A stretch of DNA of 64,000 bases from Deltaproteobacteria bacterium RIFCSPHIGHO2_01_FULL_43_49 (GTDB taxonomy: Bacteria > UBA10199 > SPLOWO2-01-44-7), in contig MGRG01000006.1 in NCBI GenBank assembly GCA_001798075.1, positions 1 through 64,000 of the forward strand, given 5' to 3'. Positions within the stretch are counted from its first letter, which is position 1. Every line of letters begins with the position of its first letter. Position numbers and translations under genes: made by a program. This document shows, piece after piece, positions 15,441-24,812 of the stretch. Under the pieces are notes generated by a model that was not told the DNA's origin, ran no database searches, and worked only from the letters and a program-made list of their open reading frames with translations.

Positions 15441-17301
15441 AATCATTTTATTTGCGCTTCTCATTTTATATTGTCTCATTCGAATCCCTCAAGTCCTTTC
15501 CTATTCGGATACAATCAGCTATGAACTCTATCGCGGCACAATCGCTCTGGAGTGGATGGAGGGTTTAAAACTCCCCTTGGGTGATTATTTGACAGACTTT
15601 TATTCATGGGCACCTGTTTTTAACGGACTTTTGACAGCTCCTTTTTTTCTCCTTTTTGGGGAAAATCTATTTGCCTTAAAACTGGTTCCATTTTTTTGGC
15701 ATTTTTTTTCTTTGATCACATGGTTTTATGTCTGGCGTCTCTATTTTTCTCCCAAAGAGACCTTTTTGATTCTTATTTTGTTTGTATTGGCTCCACCCAG
15801 AATAGTGGAATACATGCTATCTAATCACGGCACCCATTTTGAAACAATTCTTTGGACCGCCCTTTCTATTTTAATTTTGAATCGTATTGTTCAAAAAGAG
15901 GGACGAGTTTTTCAAGGGGGGTTGTTGCTGGGGCTCATAGGGGGTTTTTCAAGCAGCCTTATTCCAACAAATTTGGTGACGGTGGTGGTTATTTTAATAA
16001 GCGCTGTTTTAGCGAAAGCTGAGAAGCGATTCTTTTTGGCTTATGCTCTTACATTTTTAGTTGGATTTTGTCCTTGGCTTGTTTTCAATGTCCAACACGA
16101 TTGGTCAGGTTTAGAATGGCCTAAACAACTTTTCATTTACCATATTACTTTTGAACAACTTGCTCAAAACCTCTGGGACCTTTTTTTCAAATGGAATCAG
16201 GGTCTAAGAGGTTTGTTTCGTTTTGACATCTTTCATAAGCCTTTTGGAACCATTACGACCATTTCTTATCTTATTCTTTATCCCCTTTGCCTTATTGTCG
16301 CGTGTATTCGAAAGCGTATGGATCGCTTTTCTCTTCTTTTTCAGCTTCTTTTTTTAGGGATTGTTTTGGTCGCACAATATGGATGGGTGGAATATTATTT
16401 ATTCCCATTGGTGCCGTTCATCGGAATGACAATCATTTCTGCGGTTCAGAATGCCCACCCCCTTTTAAAAAATGGGGTCGTTGGGTTTTGCATCCTTAGT
16501 GGTCTAATGGGAAATTTACTGTTGGTAAATTGGAGCGGAATGGGTAGAAACCTTTTTATTCAAGGATATTCCTTTGGAGAACTGGCTAACGTGATGGAAC
16601 ATCGGTTTGGACAAGATATAACTTTGTTTCAGGAAAAAGAACGGCGCCTTTTTGAAAATCGTTCTTCTGTTTTTAGAAAAGCATTTTATCAGAATCTTCC
16701 CCCGGATATTTTCGCAATCAGTGAAGAAAAGGGCATCGATAAAATCTTGCTCTACATTAAAGCCGCCCCTGAAGAATTTCAGCCGGTTCTTTTTGAAAAG
16801 CTGGGAGTCCAGCTAGGACTTATTTTCGATTTTGATCCGGACAGGTTAAACCATGATCTAAAAGAATATCAAATCCCCGCTTCATTTTATCCATTCATTT
16901 ATCGCGGAGCTGTTTCAGGGCTCAATCAAGTCAATTTGCCAATGTCTGAAAGAATTCAAAAAGGGTTGGCGTTTTGTAGCAGAATCACACTTGATGCAAA
17001 GGTTTCTTGCTACGAAGGCATTGGTGCGTTAGTTGAGCCGGGATATGTTTCTTCAAAAATCTCGAATCATTTTGTTTTTGTAAACCAAATTCCGGAAGTT
17101 TATCGTCAACCCTATTTTTGGGGCGTGGGAAGATATTTCGCGTCAATATGGGTTCACGAGGGTGACGTCGCTGAAAATTTTATGGCTTCTTTGAAGCCAG
17201 AAGAACAGAGTTGGTTTAAAGAAGGCATCAAGAAAGAAATTTCTTTTATGGAAGATCCATGGATACGAAACGAATTGATAAAAAACTTATCATCCTTTTA
17301 G
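15427..17301 (+). CDS. Membrane glycosyltransferase-like protein, array member 2
   Basis: This long paralogue has about 624 residues. The GT-C-like half carries ISYELYRG, LKLPLGDY, APPRIVEY, NHGTHFETILW and PTNLVTVV. The C-terminal half is a full helical domain with FCSRITLDAKVSCYEGIGAL, closely similar to array member 6. I place the start at TTG 15427, giving MKQNRIILFALLILYC. That matches the N-termini of the other members, sits behind GAGAGG, and replaces a longer ORF from 15340 that would overlap the previous gene by 101 bases. It overlaps the next gene by 43 bases. Confidence 0.8.
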   Translation: MKQNRIILFALLILYCLIRIPQVLSYSDTISYELYRGTIALEWMEGLKLPLGDYLTDFYSWAPVFNGLLTAPFFLLFGENLFALKLVPFFWHFFSLITWFYVWRLYFSPKETFLILILFVLAPPRIVEYMLSNHGTHFETILWTALSILILNRIVQKEGRVFQGGLLLGLIGGFSSSLIPTNLVTVVVILISAVLAKAEKRFFLAYALTFLVGFCPWLVFNVQHDWSGLEWPKQLFIYHITFEQLAQNLWDLFFKWNQGLRGLFRFDIFHKPFGTITTISYLILYPLCLIVACIRKRMDRFSLLFQLLFLGIVLVAQYGWVEYYLFPLVPFIGMTIISAVQNAHPLLKNGVVGFCILSGLMGNLLLVNWSGMGRNLFIQGYSFGELANVMEHRFGQDITLFQEKERRLFENRSSVFRKAFYQNLPPDIFAISEEKGIDKILLYIKAAPEEFQPVLFEKLGVQLGLIFDFDPDRLNHDLKEYQIPASFYPFIYRGAVSGLNQVNLPMSERIQKGLAFCSRITLDAKVSCYEGIGALVEPGYVSSKISNHFVFVNQIPEVYRQPYFWGVGRYFASIWVHEGDVAENFMASLKPEEQSWFKEGIKKEISFMEDPWIRNELIKNLSSF

Positions 17302-18659
17302 GGTTGTATTGTCTTTTGAGACTTCCGCTGCTCCTTTCTCCGTTGGAGGATGTCACCTATGAAATCTACCGGGGAGCCATTGCGCATGATTTGATTCACG
17401 GCTTGAAGCTTTCTTTTTGGGATTATGCAGCCGATCCCTATGGCTTGGGACCGCTGCTTAATGGTTTTTGGACCGTTCCTTTCTTTCTCCTCTTTGGAGA
17501 AAATTGGTTTGCGTTGAAATTTGCCCCGTTTGCCTGGCATTTTTTGACAGTCTTTGTCTGGTATTATGTTTGGAAAGATTATTATGTACCTCAGAAAGCC
17601 TTTTTGATTTCTCTTTTTTTCATTTTGGCCCCCTCCACCATCATTGAGTACAGTTTGACAAATAGTGGTTATCATTTTGAAATGGTTTTGTGGATGGGTC
17701 TGACTTTGTTGTTATTGAGAAGGGTTTTGGCTGGCACCTTTTGGCTAGGAATGTTGGGAGGTTTTTCATCGGCGATGGTCCTGACAAATTTGGTTACGGT
17801 TGCGACGGTCCTGTTTTATTTGAAAAATTCGAGATTGTACCTTTTTTATCTCGTGGGTTTTTGCGTTGGCTTTAGCCCCCTCGTTTTTTTCAATACGGGC
17901 TCCAACTGGGGCGAGGCCAATTTTGCCTATTTTGCGTATACGTTGTTCACCATTGAGGCATCCATCCCATCCTGGATCATCAACGGGAAGGAGCTTTTGA
18001 CCCAGGGATTGCCTGCCCTGTTCGGTTTTGGCAAATTACCCCAGCCGCTGGCGTGGCTGTTTTCCTTCCTTTTTACCGGACTTTATCTTTTGTCTTTAAT
18101 CCATCTAACTATTCGGAAACCAAAATTACCGATCGAATCTTTCGGGCTTTTGTTTCAGGTGCTGTTGCTTGTTTGCGCCGTACTCGCCTCCAACGGGACG
18201 CGACCCTATTATTTGTTTCCCCTGGTTCCTTTCGTCGGAATGAATCTTGCACTGTTGCTGGAATCCCTCAGAAAGGAATTCCAATACTCACTGTTGTCAT
18301 TTTGTTTTATCGGTGGACTGATTGGTAATCTGAGCCTGCTTCAGCCGGCAAGATTCGGGGAGAGTTTTTCCATGCCGGGGTATTCTAAAATGGATGGGCT
18401 TGTCTGGACTCTGGAGAACCGGTTTGGACATGATTTGAAACTTTTTTGGGAAAAAAGCCGCATCGTGCTGGCCAACGAAAGTCTTGATTTCAAAAAAGAG
18501 TTTTATGGGAGCCTTTCGGGAGAGCTTTTCAAAATAAAAAGTGAGGAGGATTTAAAACAAGCCTTATCCTTTATTGAAGAACTGGAGCCGGAATTAAGAC
18601 CCCCCTTGCTTGAGAGGCTGGAGATGGCACTGAAACGCTACCGCCTGGAACGCAAATGA
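17259..18659 (+). CDS. Membrane glycosyltransferase-like protein, array member 3
   Basis: This 466-residue paralogue is the shortest of the array. It keeps VTYEIYRG, LKLSFWDY, LAPSTIIEY, SGYHFEMVLW and LTNLVTVATV in order. The soluble C-terminus stops soon after ELEPELRPPLLERL, so the ~150-residue helical domain of members 2 and 6 is missing. The ATG at 17259 is preceded by GGAAG and lies inside member 2. The stop and the next start share ATGA. C-terminal loss by recombination between paralogues is a likely cause. Confidence 0.83.
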   Translation: MDTKRIDKKLIILLGLYCLLRLPLLLSPLEDVTYEIYRGAIAHDLIHGLKLSFWDYAADPYGLGPLLNGFWTVPFFLLFGENWFALKFAPFAWHFLTVFVWYYVWKDYYVPQKAFLISLFFILAPSTIIEYSLTNSGYHFEMVLWMGLTLLLLRRVLAGTFWLGMLGGFSSAMVLTNLVTVATVLFYLKNSRLYLFYLVGFCVGFSPLVFFNTGSNWGEANFAYFAYTLFTIEASIPSWIINGKELLTQGLPALFGFGKLPQPLAWLFSFLFTGLYLLSLIHLTIRKPKLPIESFGLLFQVLLLVCAVLASNGTRPYYLFPLVPFVGMNLALLLESLRKEFQYSLLSFCFIGGLIGNLSLLQPARFGESFSMPGYSKMDGLVWTLENRFGHDLKLFWEKSRIVLANESLDFKKEFYGSLSGELFKIKSEEDLKQALSFIEELEPELRPPLLERLEMALKRYRLERK

Positions 18660-20296
18660 ACCCTCGTTTTTATTTACCCATCCTGTTGTTTCTTTACTGT
18701 CTTTTGAGGGCGCCTCTTCTTTTGTCACCTTTGGATGGCGTTTTGATGGAGATCAGCCGGGGCGCCATTGTGCAAGAGATCATCCATGGTTTGAGACTTC
18801 CATTTTTGGATTACTCCGTCGACATGTATGGGATCGGTTCTTTGGTGGCCTCTGTCTGGACGGTTCCCTTCTTTTTGATTTTCGGTGAAAACTGGTTTGC
18901 CTTTAAACTGGCCCCCTTTGCCTGGTATTTTTTCGCAATCATTGCCTGGTATGGGGTCTGGAAAATAGCTTTTGATTCCAAAAGGGCTTTTCTTATTTCC
19001 CTTTTTTTTATTTTTCCTCCACCCAATGTCATTCAATACAGTCTTGCCAATATTGGCTACCACTTTGAAATGATTTTGTGGGTGGCCTTGAGTATTTTGC
19101 TTTTTCATAAAATTTTGGAAGGGAAGTTATCAGAGATTTGGGGTGGTCTGCTATTAGGCGTTCTCGGTGGTTTTTCTTCGGCTGCCGTCCTGACCAATTT
19201 GGTAACGGTTGCTGTTATTTTGTTTTATCTTTTTTTGTATCGCGGCGGTCCGATTCGAAAAGGGATTTTTTTAGGTTGGTATTTTGTAGGTTTTGTCATT
19301 GGTTTCAGTCCTTTCCTTTTGTTGAACGCCTCTTACAACTGGGGAGGGATACGCTTTACAGAATATGTCTTTTCTAATTTCGCCGTTGTCAGAGAGTGGA
19401 TAAGGCATATCGGTTTTCTTTTGACAACAGGCCTTCCTACACTATTTGGTTTTCATGAGGGTAGGGCAAGCATTTGGGGATGGGCAGCACTTATTTTTTC
19501 TGGTATGTATCTTTTATCACTTTTGCATTTAGCTGTCCATTTTTTCAAAAATAATTTTTTCAAAAAACAGGGCCTTCAGTTAGAAGCATTTGGTTTTCTC
19601 TTCCAAACTTTTTTATTAACACTTTTAGTTTTGGCAAATAGAGGGGATCATGATCACTATCTGTTTTCCTTGGTTCCTTTTTTTGGAATGAATCTTTTGT
19701 TGTTGAACCAAGCCGTTGGCAAAAAAACCATTGGATTCATTTCCGTGTTTTGGTTTGGAATCAGTTTAATGGGCCACTGGAATCTTGTTTCATGGGAAAA
19801 TTTTGGAGCCTCGCTGGTCATGCCCGGTTACTCCAAAGAAGAGGGTCTTACTTGGACATTGGAAGACAAATTTGGTTTCGATCTGAAACTGTTTCACGAG
19901 AAAAGCCAAATTCTTTTAGAGGGAGAAGATGATAAATTTAAAATTTTTTTTTATGGTAATTTAACAAAAGATTTTTTTAAAATAAATAGTGAGGAAGATT
20001 TACAAAAGGCGTTGATTTTTATAAGCGGAGTGGAGCCACAATTCCATTCCATTTTATTTGAAAAGTTCGGGATTGGCTTGGGTCCTTATTGTCAATTTGA
20101 AGCGCAAGCTTTAGAAGAGCTTTGCGAAAAATATCAAATTCCTATGGAAACAAGACACGTGATTTACCCCGGCTTTATTCAGGCTCTCAATTGGTCTTCT
20201 CGGTTCCAATCAGAAAGATTTGCTAAAGCAGAAATGATTTGTAAGGGGTTAGAAAAGATGGTGTGCACAAGAGGTTTAAGCCTACTCGACCCATGA
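18656..20296 (+). CDS. Membrane glycosyltransferase-like protein, array member 4
   Basis: This 546-residue paralogue starts with an ATGA overlap. Landmarks are VLMEISRG in place of the usual acid-acid-Y-R motif, LRLPFLDY, PPPNVIQY, IGYHFEMILW and LTNLVTVAVI. The change from (S/T)(D/Y)E to LME leaves a single acid in the first loop. The C-terminal domain is present only in its first part (YPGFIQALNW) and then diverges into a short tail with MICKGLEKMVCTRG, which looks like the interrupted helical domain. Confidence 0.83.
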   Translation: MNPRFYLPILLFLYCLLRAPLLLSPLDGVLMEISRGAIVQEIIHGLRLPFLDYSVDMYGIGSLVASVWTVPFFLIFGENWFAFKLAPFAWYFFAIIAWYGVWKIAFDSKRAFLISLFFIFPPPNVIQYSLANIGYHFEMILWVALSILLFHKILEGKLSEIWGGLLLGVLGGFSSAAVLTNLVTVAVILFYLFLYRGGPIRKGIFLGWYFVGFVIGFSPFLLLNASYNWGGIRFTEYVFSNFAVVREWIRHIGFLLTTGLPTLFGFHEGRASIWGWAALIFSGMYLLSLLHLAVHFFKNNFFKKQGLQLEAFGFLFQTFLLTLLVLANRGDHDHYLFSLVPFFGMNLLLLNQAVGKKTIGFISVFWFGISLMGHWNLVSWENFGASLVMPGYSKEEGLTWTLEDKFGFDLKLFHEKSQILLEGEDDKFKIFFYGNLTKDFFKINSEEDLQKALIFISGVEPQFHSILFEKFGIGLGPYCQFEAQALEELCEKYQIPMETRHVIYPGFIQALNWSSRFQSERFAKAEMICKGLEKMVCTRGLSLLDP

Positions 20297-21831
20297 GACT
20301 TTCAGCTAACTGGTTATTATTACTAATCTTTTTTTATTTTGTTATTCGCTTGCTCCTCATTCTTACCGTTCCGGAAGCGATTACCGATGAACTCTATATC
20401 GGCGCCTTGGCCATGGAATTTTTGGAAGGTTTGAGGCTTCCGCTCTGGGACTATTCCGGGGATCCTTATGGAACAGGCATTTTGTTTTCTGGAATGTTGA
20501 CCGCCCCCCTTTTTCATTTTTTTGGAAATTCTATATTTGTTCTAAAGCTTGTCCCACTTATTCTTCATCTCTTGTCGTTAATTGCCTGGTTTTTTGTTTT
20601 TCGTCCCCATTTTTCCCAATGGCAGACTTTCTGGATGCTTCTTTTTTTGGTGATTCCTCCGCCACAATCAATGGAGTATATGCTTTTGAACAACGGCTAT
20701 CATTTCGTCATGATTTTGTGGATGGCTCTATCAATAATCCTCTTTAGAAGAATATTAGAAAATGGGGGTCCTGCCAGTATCTTTCTTTTGGGGTTATTGG
20801 GTGGGTTTTCCACAAGTTTGATCCCGACCAATTTGATAACGGTCGCAACCATTTTTATCTATCTCATGCTTACCAGGAATTTATTCCGACAAAAAATGTT
20901 TTTCGTTTTTTATGGCTTTGGGTTTTTGATAGGATTTATACCTTGGATTTTGTTAAACGTGCATAATGATTGGAGAGGGTTTGAAAGCATTTTAGCCTTT
21001 TTCTCATCGAAAGCGCCTTTTTTGAATATTGCTAAAAATTTCTTAAAACTTTTTTTAAAAGAGACCGCCGGTTTTCAGGGGCTTTTTGGGTTTGGAAATC
21101 CATTTTTCACAGTGCCCACACTTGGTCTTTTTCTTTTTGCTTTTGTTTTGCTCGTCAGGAACAAATGGGGTTTTTGGCGGGCAAAAATATTCCGTTTTGA
21201 TCTCGAAAGTTTTGGATTGCTTTTTCAAATCGTGCTGGTGATCTTGGCGGTATTTGAAAGATTGGGGGTTGAAAGAAATTATTACCTGTTCCCCATGATT
21301 CCCTTCATGGGGATGACATTAGTCAGGGCAGGGCAGCTTTTAAACCTCAGAACAAAAATTGTGGTTTTTAGCATTTGGTTGGGGGTTTGTTTGATCGGCA
21401 ATTATCAAAGAGCGCCATGGCCTTATTTCGGGCGCTCCTTGTCTTTGCAAGGCTATTCTTACGGCATGTTGTGCGCCAGCTTGGAGGCCGCCTATGGAGA
21501 TGATATCGATTTGTTCTCTAAACGCTTTGATCAACTTCTTAGAAATCGTCCTTATGATATCAAAAAAGAATGTTACGAAAACTTAAGCGGCGGTTTTTTC
21601 TTTAAAAGGGATATGGAGCGCCTTAAGAAAAAACGTCATTTCATCGACACGGTAGAGCCTGAATTTCAACCCATTTTGTTCGAAAAATTGGGAGAAGAAC
21701 TGGGATTATATGCAAACTTTGATCCTTTGGCTTTGGGGGTGTTGTTAAAGGAATTAGAAATTGACCCAACTTTTTATCCGCAAATTTATCGTGGTGTTGA
21801 TGCCGGCCGAGTTTGGAAAGAGGAAAATTAA
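20293..21831 (+). CDS. Membrane glycosyltransferase-like protein, array member 5
   Basis: This paralogue has about 512 residues. I use ATG 20293, giving an ATGA overlap with member 4 like the other junctions, rather than an in-frame GTG at 20263. Motifs are ITDELYIG, LRLPLWDY, PPPQSMEY, NGYHFVMILW and PTNLITVATI. The soluble part ends soon after YPQIYRGVDAGRVWK, at the point where members 2 and 6 enter the helical domain. Function is as for the other members: probable transfer of a lipid-linked sugar outside the cytoplasmic membrane. Confidence 0.83.
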   Translation: MRLSANWLLLLIFFYFVIRLLLILTVPEAITDELYIGALAMEFLEGLRLPLWDYSGDPYGTGILFSGMLTAPLFHFFGNSIFVLKLVPLILHLLSLIAWFFVFRPHFSQWQTFWMLLFLVIPPPQSMEYMLLNNGYHFVMILWMALSIILFRRILENGGPASIFLLGLLGGFSTSLIPTNLITVATIFIYLMLTRNLFRQKMFFVFYGFGFLIGFIPWILLNVHNDWRGFESILAFFSSKAPFLNIAKNFLKLFLKETAGFQGLFGFGNPFFTVPTLGLFLFAFVLLVRNKWGFWRAKIFRFDLESFGLLFQIVLVILAVFERLGVERNYYLFPMIPFMGMTLVRAGQLLNLRTKIVVFSIWLGVCLIGNYQRAPWPYFGRSLSLQGYSYGMLCASLEAAYGDDIDLFSKRFDQLLRNRPYDIKKECYENLSGGFFFKRDMERLKKKRHFIDTVEPEFQPILFEKLGEELGLYANFDPLALGVLLKELEIDPTFYPQIYRGVDAGRVWKEEN

Positions 21832-21837
21832 AGCGAT

Positions 21838-23697
21838 ATGACCGAATCCCGAAAATATCTCTTTTGGCTGCTTTTCTTATATTGTTTCGTGCGGCTGCCT
21901 TTGATGCTTTCTCCATTGGAAGTCATTAGCGACGATGTTTATCGCGGAATGATTGCTGTAGAACTGATCGAGGGTTTAAAGCTCCCGCTTTGGGATTATG
22001 CGGCCAATCCCTATGGTGGAGGGTCTCTGCTGGCTGGTTTGTGGACAACTCCCTTTTTTCTCATCTTTGGCAAGAATTTATTTGCCTTGCGATTCGCCCC
22101 CTTTCTTTGGCACTTTTATTCGCTCATTGCTTGGTATTTTGTTTTCAAGAAATATTTTTCACCCAAACGGGTATTTCTGATTCTTTTGCTTTTTGTGATT
22201 CCTCCGCCGCGTATCACCGAATATATGCTGCTGAACAATGGATACCACTTTGAGATGCTTTTATGGATGGCCTTGTCCATTCTCCTTTTAAAGAAAGTAG
22301 TGGAAAATGCGGGTCCTGCATTTTCCCATATTTTCCTGTTAGGACTTTTGGGAGGATTTTCTTCTTCGATGATTTTGACAAACTTGGTTACCGTTGCGGC
22401 CATTTGGATTTATTTAGTTTTTCTTAAGAACACTCCCATTCGAAAGTCTCTTTTCTATGGCGTTTATCTTTTGGGATTTTTAACCGGTTTTGCCCCATGG
22501 CTTTTGTATAATTGGCATTACGGATGGCTGGGTCTTGACATTGTGAAACATTTCTTTGCAGTCACTCCTTTTCTCAGCTCTTTTTCAGAAGGGATTGTTT
22601 GGGTTTTTCAGCGATCTTTAAGGGGTCTGCTCGGTTTTAGAGAATTTTCCTTTTGGCTGCGCCATATTTTTACAGAAGGGTTTATTTTGACCTATCTTGT
22701 TTCCCTTGGCTTTCTTTTTTGGCGCAAAAAATCTTTTATTGAATCTTTTGGCCTTGTCTTTCAATGTCTCATTTTGGGACTCAATCTCTTTTTTGGAATC
22801 AGGTCCAAGGAACATTATTTGTTTCCCCTTCTTCCTTTTATGGCGATGACTCTGGTGATCTTTGCCATGCGTTTCAAGCCGCTTTTGAGAACGGCCTTGC
22901 TTTTATTTCTTCTTGCCGCGGGGGTCATGGGTAACGCGAAGCTAGTTTCCCTAAAACAATTTGGTGTCTCTTTATCACGGCCAGGCTATTCCTACATCGC
23001 CTTGGGAGAGGTTTTTGATGCCTCTTTTAAACATGATTTTTCCCTTTTTCGGGAAAAAGTGGAAACACTGATGTCGGGAAGGCCCAAGCGCGTTCAAAAG
23101 GCTTTTTATTCCGGTTTTTCTTCCCAAGCTTTCGCCATTCATGATGAGAGGGACATCCTCCCCATCCTTGATTTTATTGAGAACGCCGACTCATCCATCA
23201 AGCCGATTCTTCTTGAAAAACTGGGCATTCAATTGGGACTCTATGCCCGATTTGATTACACAATCCTACAAAATCTTTTGAGACAATTTGGAGTGAAGGA
23301 GGGTGCAATCCCGAAACTCTATGGTGGAATTATCAAAGGGCTGAATTGGACCGATAAGAACATGGATGAGATGCTTTCGATTGCTTTTCTTTTTTGTCAT
23401 CAGGTTCGCCGTGAGGCGAAACCCTTTTGTTATGAAGCGATAGGAGAACTGGTGGATCCTGGATACATTCCCTCAAAAATGACGCATCACAAAATCATTT
23501 TTTCCAAATTGGAAGATACTTACAAACCTTATTATCTTTTGGGGCTTGGAAGATATTTTGCCTCCGAATATGCGGTTGACCCTAAGAAAGTGGAAGGTTT
23601 TCTTATCCAAATGAATATTGTAGATCCACAAGAAAGAGAACGGTTTTTTAAGGGTGTTTCTGAAGTGCTTCGTTTGGAAGAAGGACTGCCATTATGA
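21838..23697 (+). CDS. Membrane glycosyltransferase-like protein, array member 6
   Basis: This 619-residue full-length paralogue has ISDDVYRG, LKLPLWDY, PPPRITEY, NGYHFEMLLW and LTNLVTVAAI. It carries the complete helical C-terminal domain with FCHQVRREAKPFCYEAIGEL, LVDPGYIPSKM and LGLGRYFASEYAV, which lines up with member 2. It starts 6 bases after member 5 and its stop overlaps the first SGNH gene (ATGA). This links the two arrays into one transcriptional unit. The helical domain may bind the acceptor or an SGNH partner, which is speculation. Confidence 0.83.
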   Translation: MTESRKYLFWLLFLYCFVRLPLMLSPLEVISDDVYRGMIAVELIEGLKLPLWDYAANPYGGGSLLAGLWTTPFFLIFGKNLFALRFAPFLWHFYSLIAWYFVFKKYFSPKRVFLILLLFVIPPPRITEYMLLNNGYHFEMLLWMALSILLLKKVVENAGPAFSHIFLLGLLGGFSSSMILTNLVTVAAIWIYLVFLKNTPIRKSLFYGVYLLGFLTGFAPWLLYNWHYGWLGLDIVKHFFAVTPFLSSFSEGIVWVFQRSLRGLLGFREFSFWLRHIFTEGFILTYLVSLGFLFWRKKSFIESFGLVFQCLILGLNLFFGIRSKEHYLFPLLPFMAMTLVIFAMRFKPLLRTALLLFLLAAGVMGNAKLVSLKQFGVSLSRPGYSYIALGEVFDASFKHDFSLFREKVETLMSGRPKRVQKAFYSGFSSQAFAIHDERDILPILDFIENADSSIKPILLEKLGIQLGLYARFDYTILQNLLRQFGVKEGAIPKLYGGIIKGLNWTDKNMDEMLSIAFLFCHQVRREAKPFCYEAIGELVDPGYIPSKMTHHKIIFSKLEDTYKPYYLLGLGRYFASEYAVDPKKVEGFLIQMNIVDPQERERFFKGVSEVLRLEEGLPL

Positions 23698-24812
23698 TTT
23701 TTAAATCCCCCAAGAAAATCGTCTTTGGCCTTTGCCTTATTTTTTTGATGATCGCCGCTTTGGAAACGGGTTTGCGGGTCGCCAACTGGTCGCTAAAATG
23801 GTTTCAACTAAAAGATATTGTCGATGAACGATCCCACCTGCAACCCTATAAGGATAAGGAGTGGACCAAGGTTTATTTTGATGAACTTGTTGAAGCATTG
23901 GATCCTCCCGAGATGCGTTCATCAGAAGAATTTCATGGGAAATATGTCAACATGGACGCACATGGCTATCGCAAAACATGGAACCCTGAACGCTCCGGAC
24001 AGAAAACACCCAAAACGATTTATGTCTTTGGCGGTTCCACCATCTGGGGAGACGGGGCGCGAGATAATTATACGATTCCTTCTTATCTGTCGAAAAAACT
24101 CCTTAGTGAAGGTTACAATTTTGTCGTTCATAATTATGGAAAAACTTCATTTGCAACCAGACACGAGCTGGATTTGTTAATGCGCCTGTTGAAGGATGGC
24201 CACAAACCCGACTACGTTGTTTTTTACGATGGTTTTAACGATGTGCTGAATGCTTACCAAATGGAAAGCTTCAATGTGAATTCCAGTCCACCCGTTGTGA
24301 AAACTTCTCAATGGGCCTCTTTTAAAAATCTGGTCCAGGAAAATTCGATGGTTTATACGGTTATTACAAGTGCGCTTGCTTCATTCGATTCGGAAGGTAT
24401 TATGGCAACGTACCCATCGTCAAGATATAGTGATGAACAACTTGGGGCTTTTGCCAAGCTTTTTGTCGAATATTATGGAAATTTTGTTGAATCGTTGGAT
24501 CATCTCTCCCATGAGTTTGGCTTCCAATATCTTTTGTTTTGGCAGCCGGTCATTTTTACGGAGACAGGACTGGTGGCGGAAGAAAAAGAGATCATTGACC
24601 AATCCTTCAATAACAAAGCCTTTGGCAAATTCTATCGCGCTGTTCATGCTGTTTTGCAGAAGAACCCCCCTCGGCATTTTTTTAATCTTTCAGATATCCT
24701 TCAAGAAAGAAAAGAAATGGTTTATACCGACTGGTGCCATCTGTCGGAGGAGGGAAATGAGATTGTTGCCAGGCGGATTGTGAAAATTTTTAGGAAAGAG
24801 TTTTTGAAATGA
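23694..24812 (+). CDS. Membrane-anchored SGNH hydrolase-like protein, copy 1
   Basis: This 372-residue protein has an N-terminal signal anchor (about residues 9-25) and an exported SGNH/GDSL-type domain. Block I is VFGGSTIWGDGAR with the nucleophile Ser, block III is YDGFNDVLNAYQ, and block V is YTDWCHLSEEGNEI with the catalytic His. Such enzymes remove or transfer acyl, often acetyl, groups on glycans. Its position straight after the glycosyltransferase array suggests tailoring of the same glycan. The ATGA overlaps at both ends imply tight translational coupling. Confidence 0.83.
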   Translation: MIFKSPKKIVFGLCLIFLMIAALETGLRVANWSLKWFQLKDIVDERSHLQPYKDKEWTKVYFDELVEALDPPEMRSSEEFHGKYVNMDAHGYRKTWNPERSGQKTPKTIYVFGGSTIWGDGARDNYTIPSYLSKKLLSEGYNFVVHNYGKTSFATRHELDLLMRLLKDGHKPDYVVFYDGFNDVLNAYQMESFNVNSSPPVVKTSQWASFKNLVQENSMVYTVITSALASFDSEGIMATYPSSRYSDEQLGAFAKLFVEYYGNFVESLDHLSHEFGFQYLLFWQPVIFTETGLVAEEKEIIDQSFNNKAFGKFYRAVHAVLQKNPPRHFFNLSDILQERKEMVYTDWCHLSEEGNEIVARRIVKIFRKEFLK

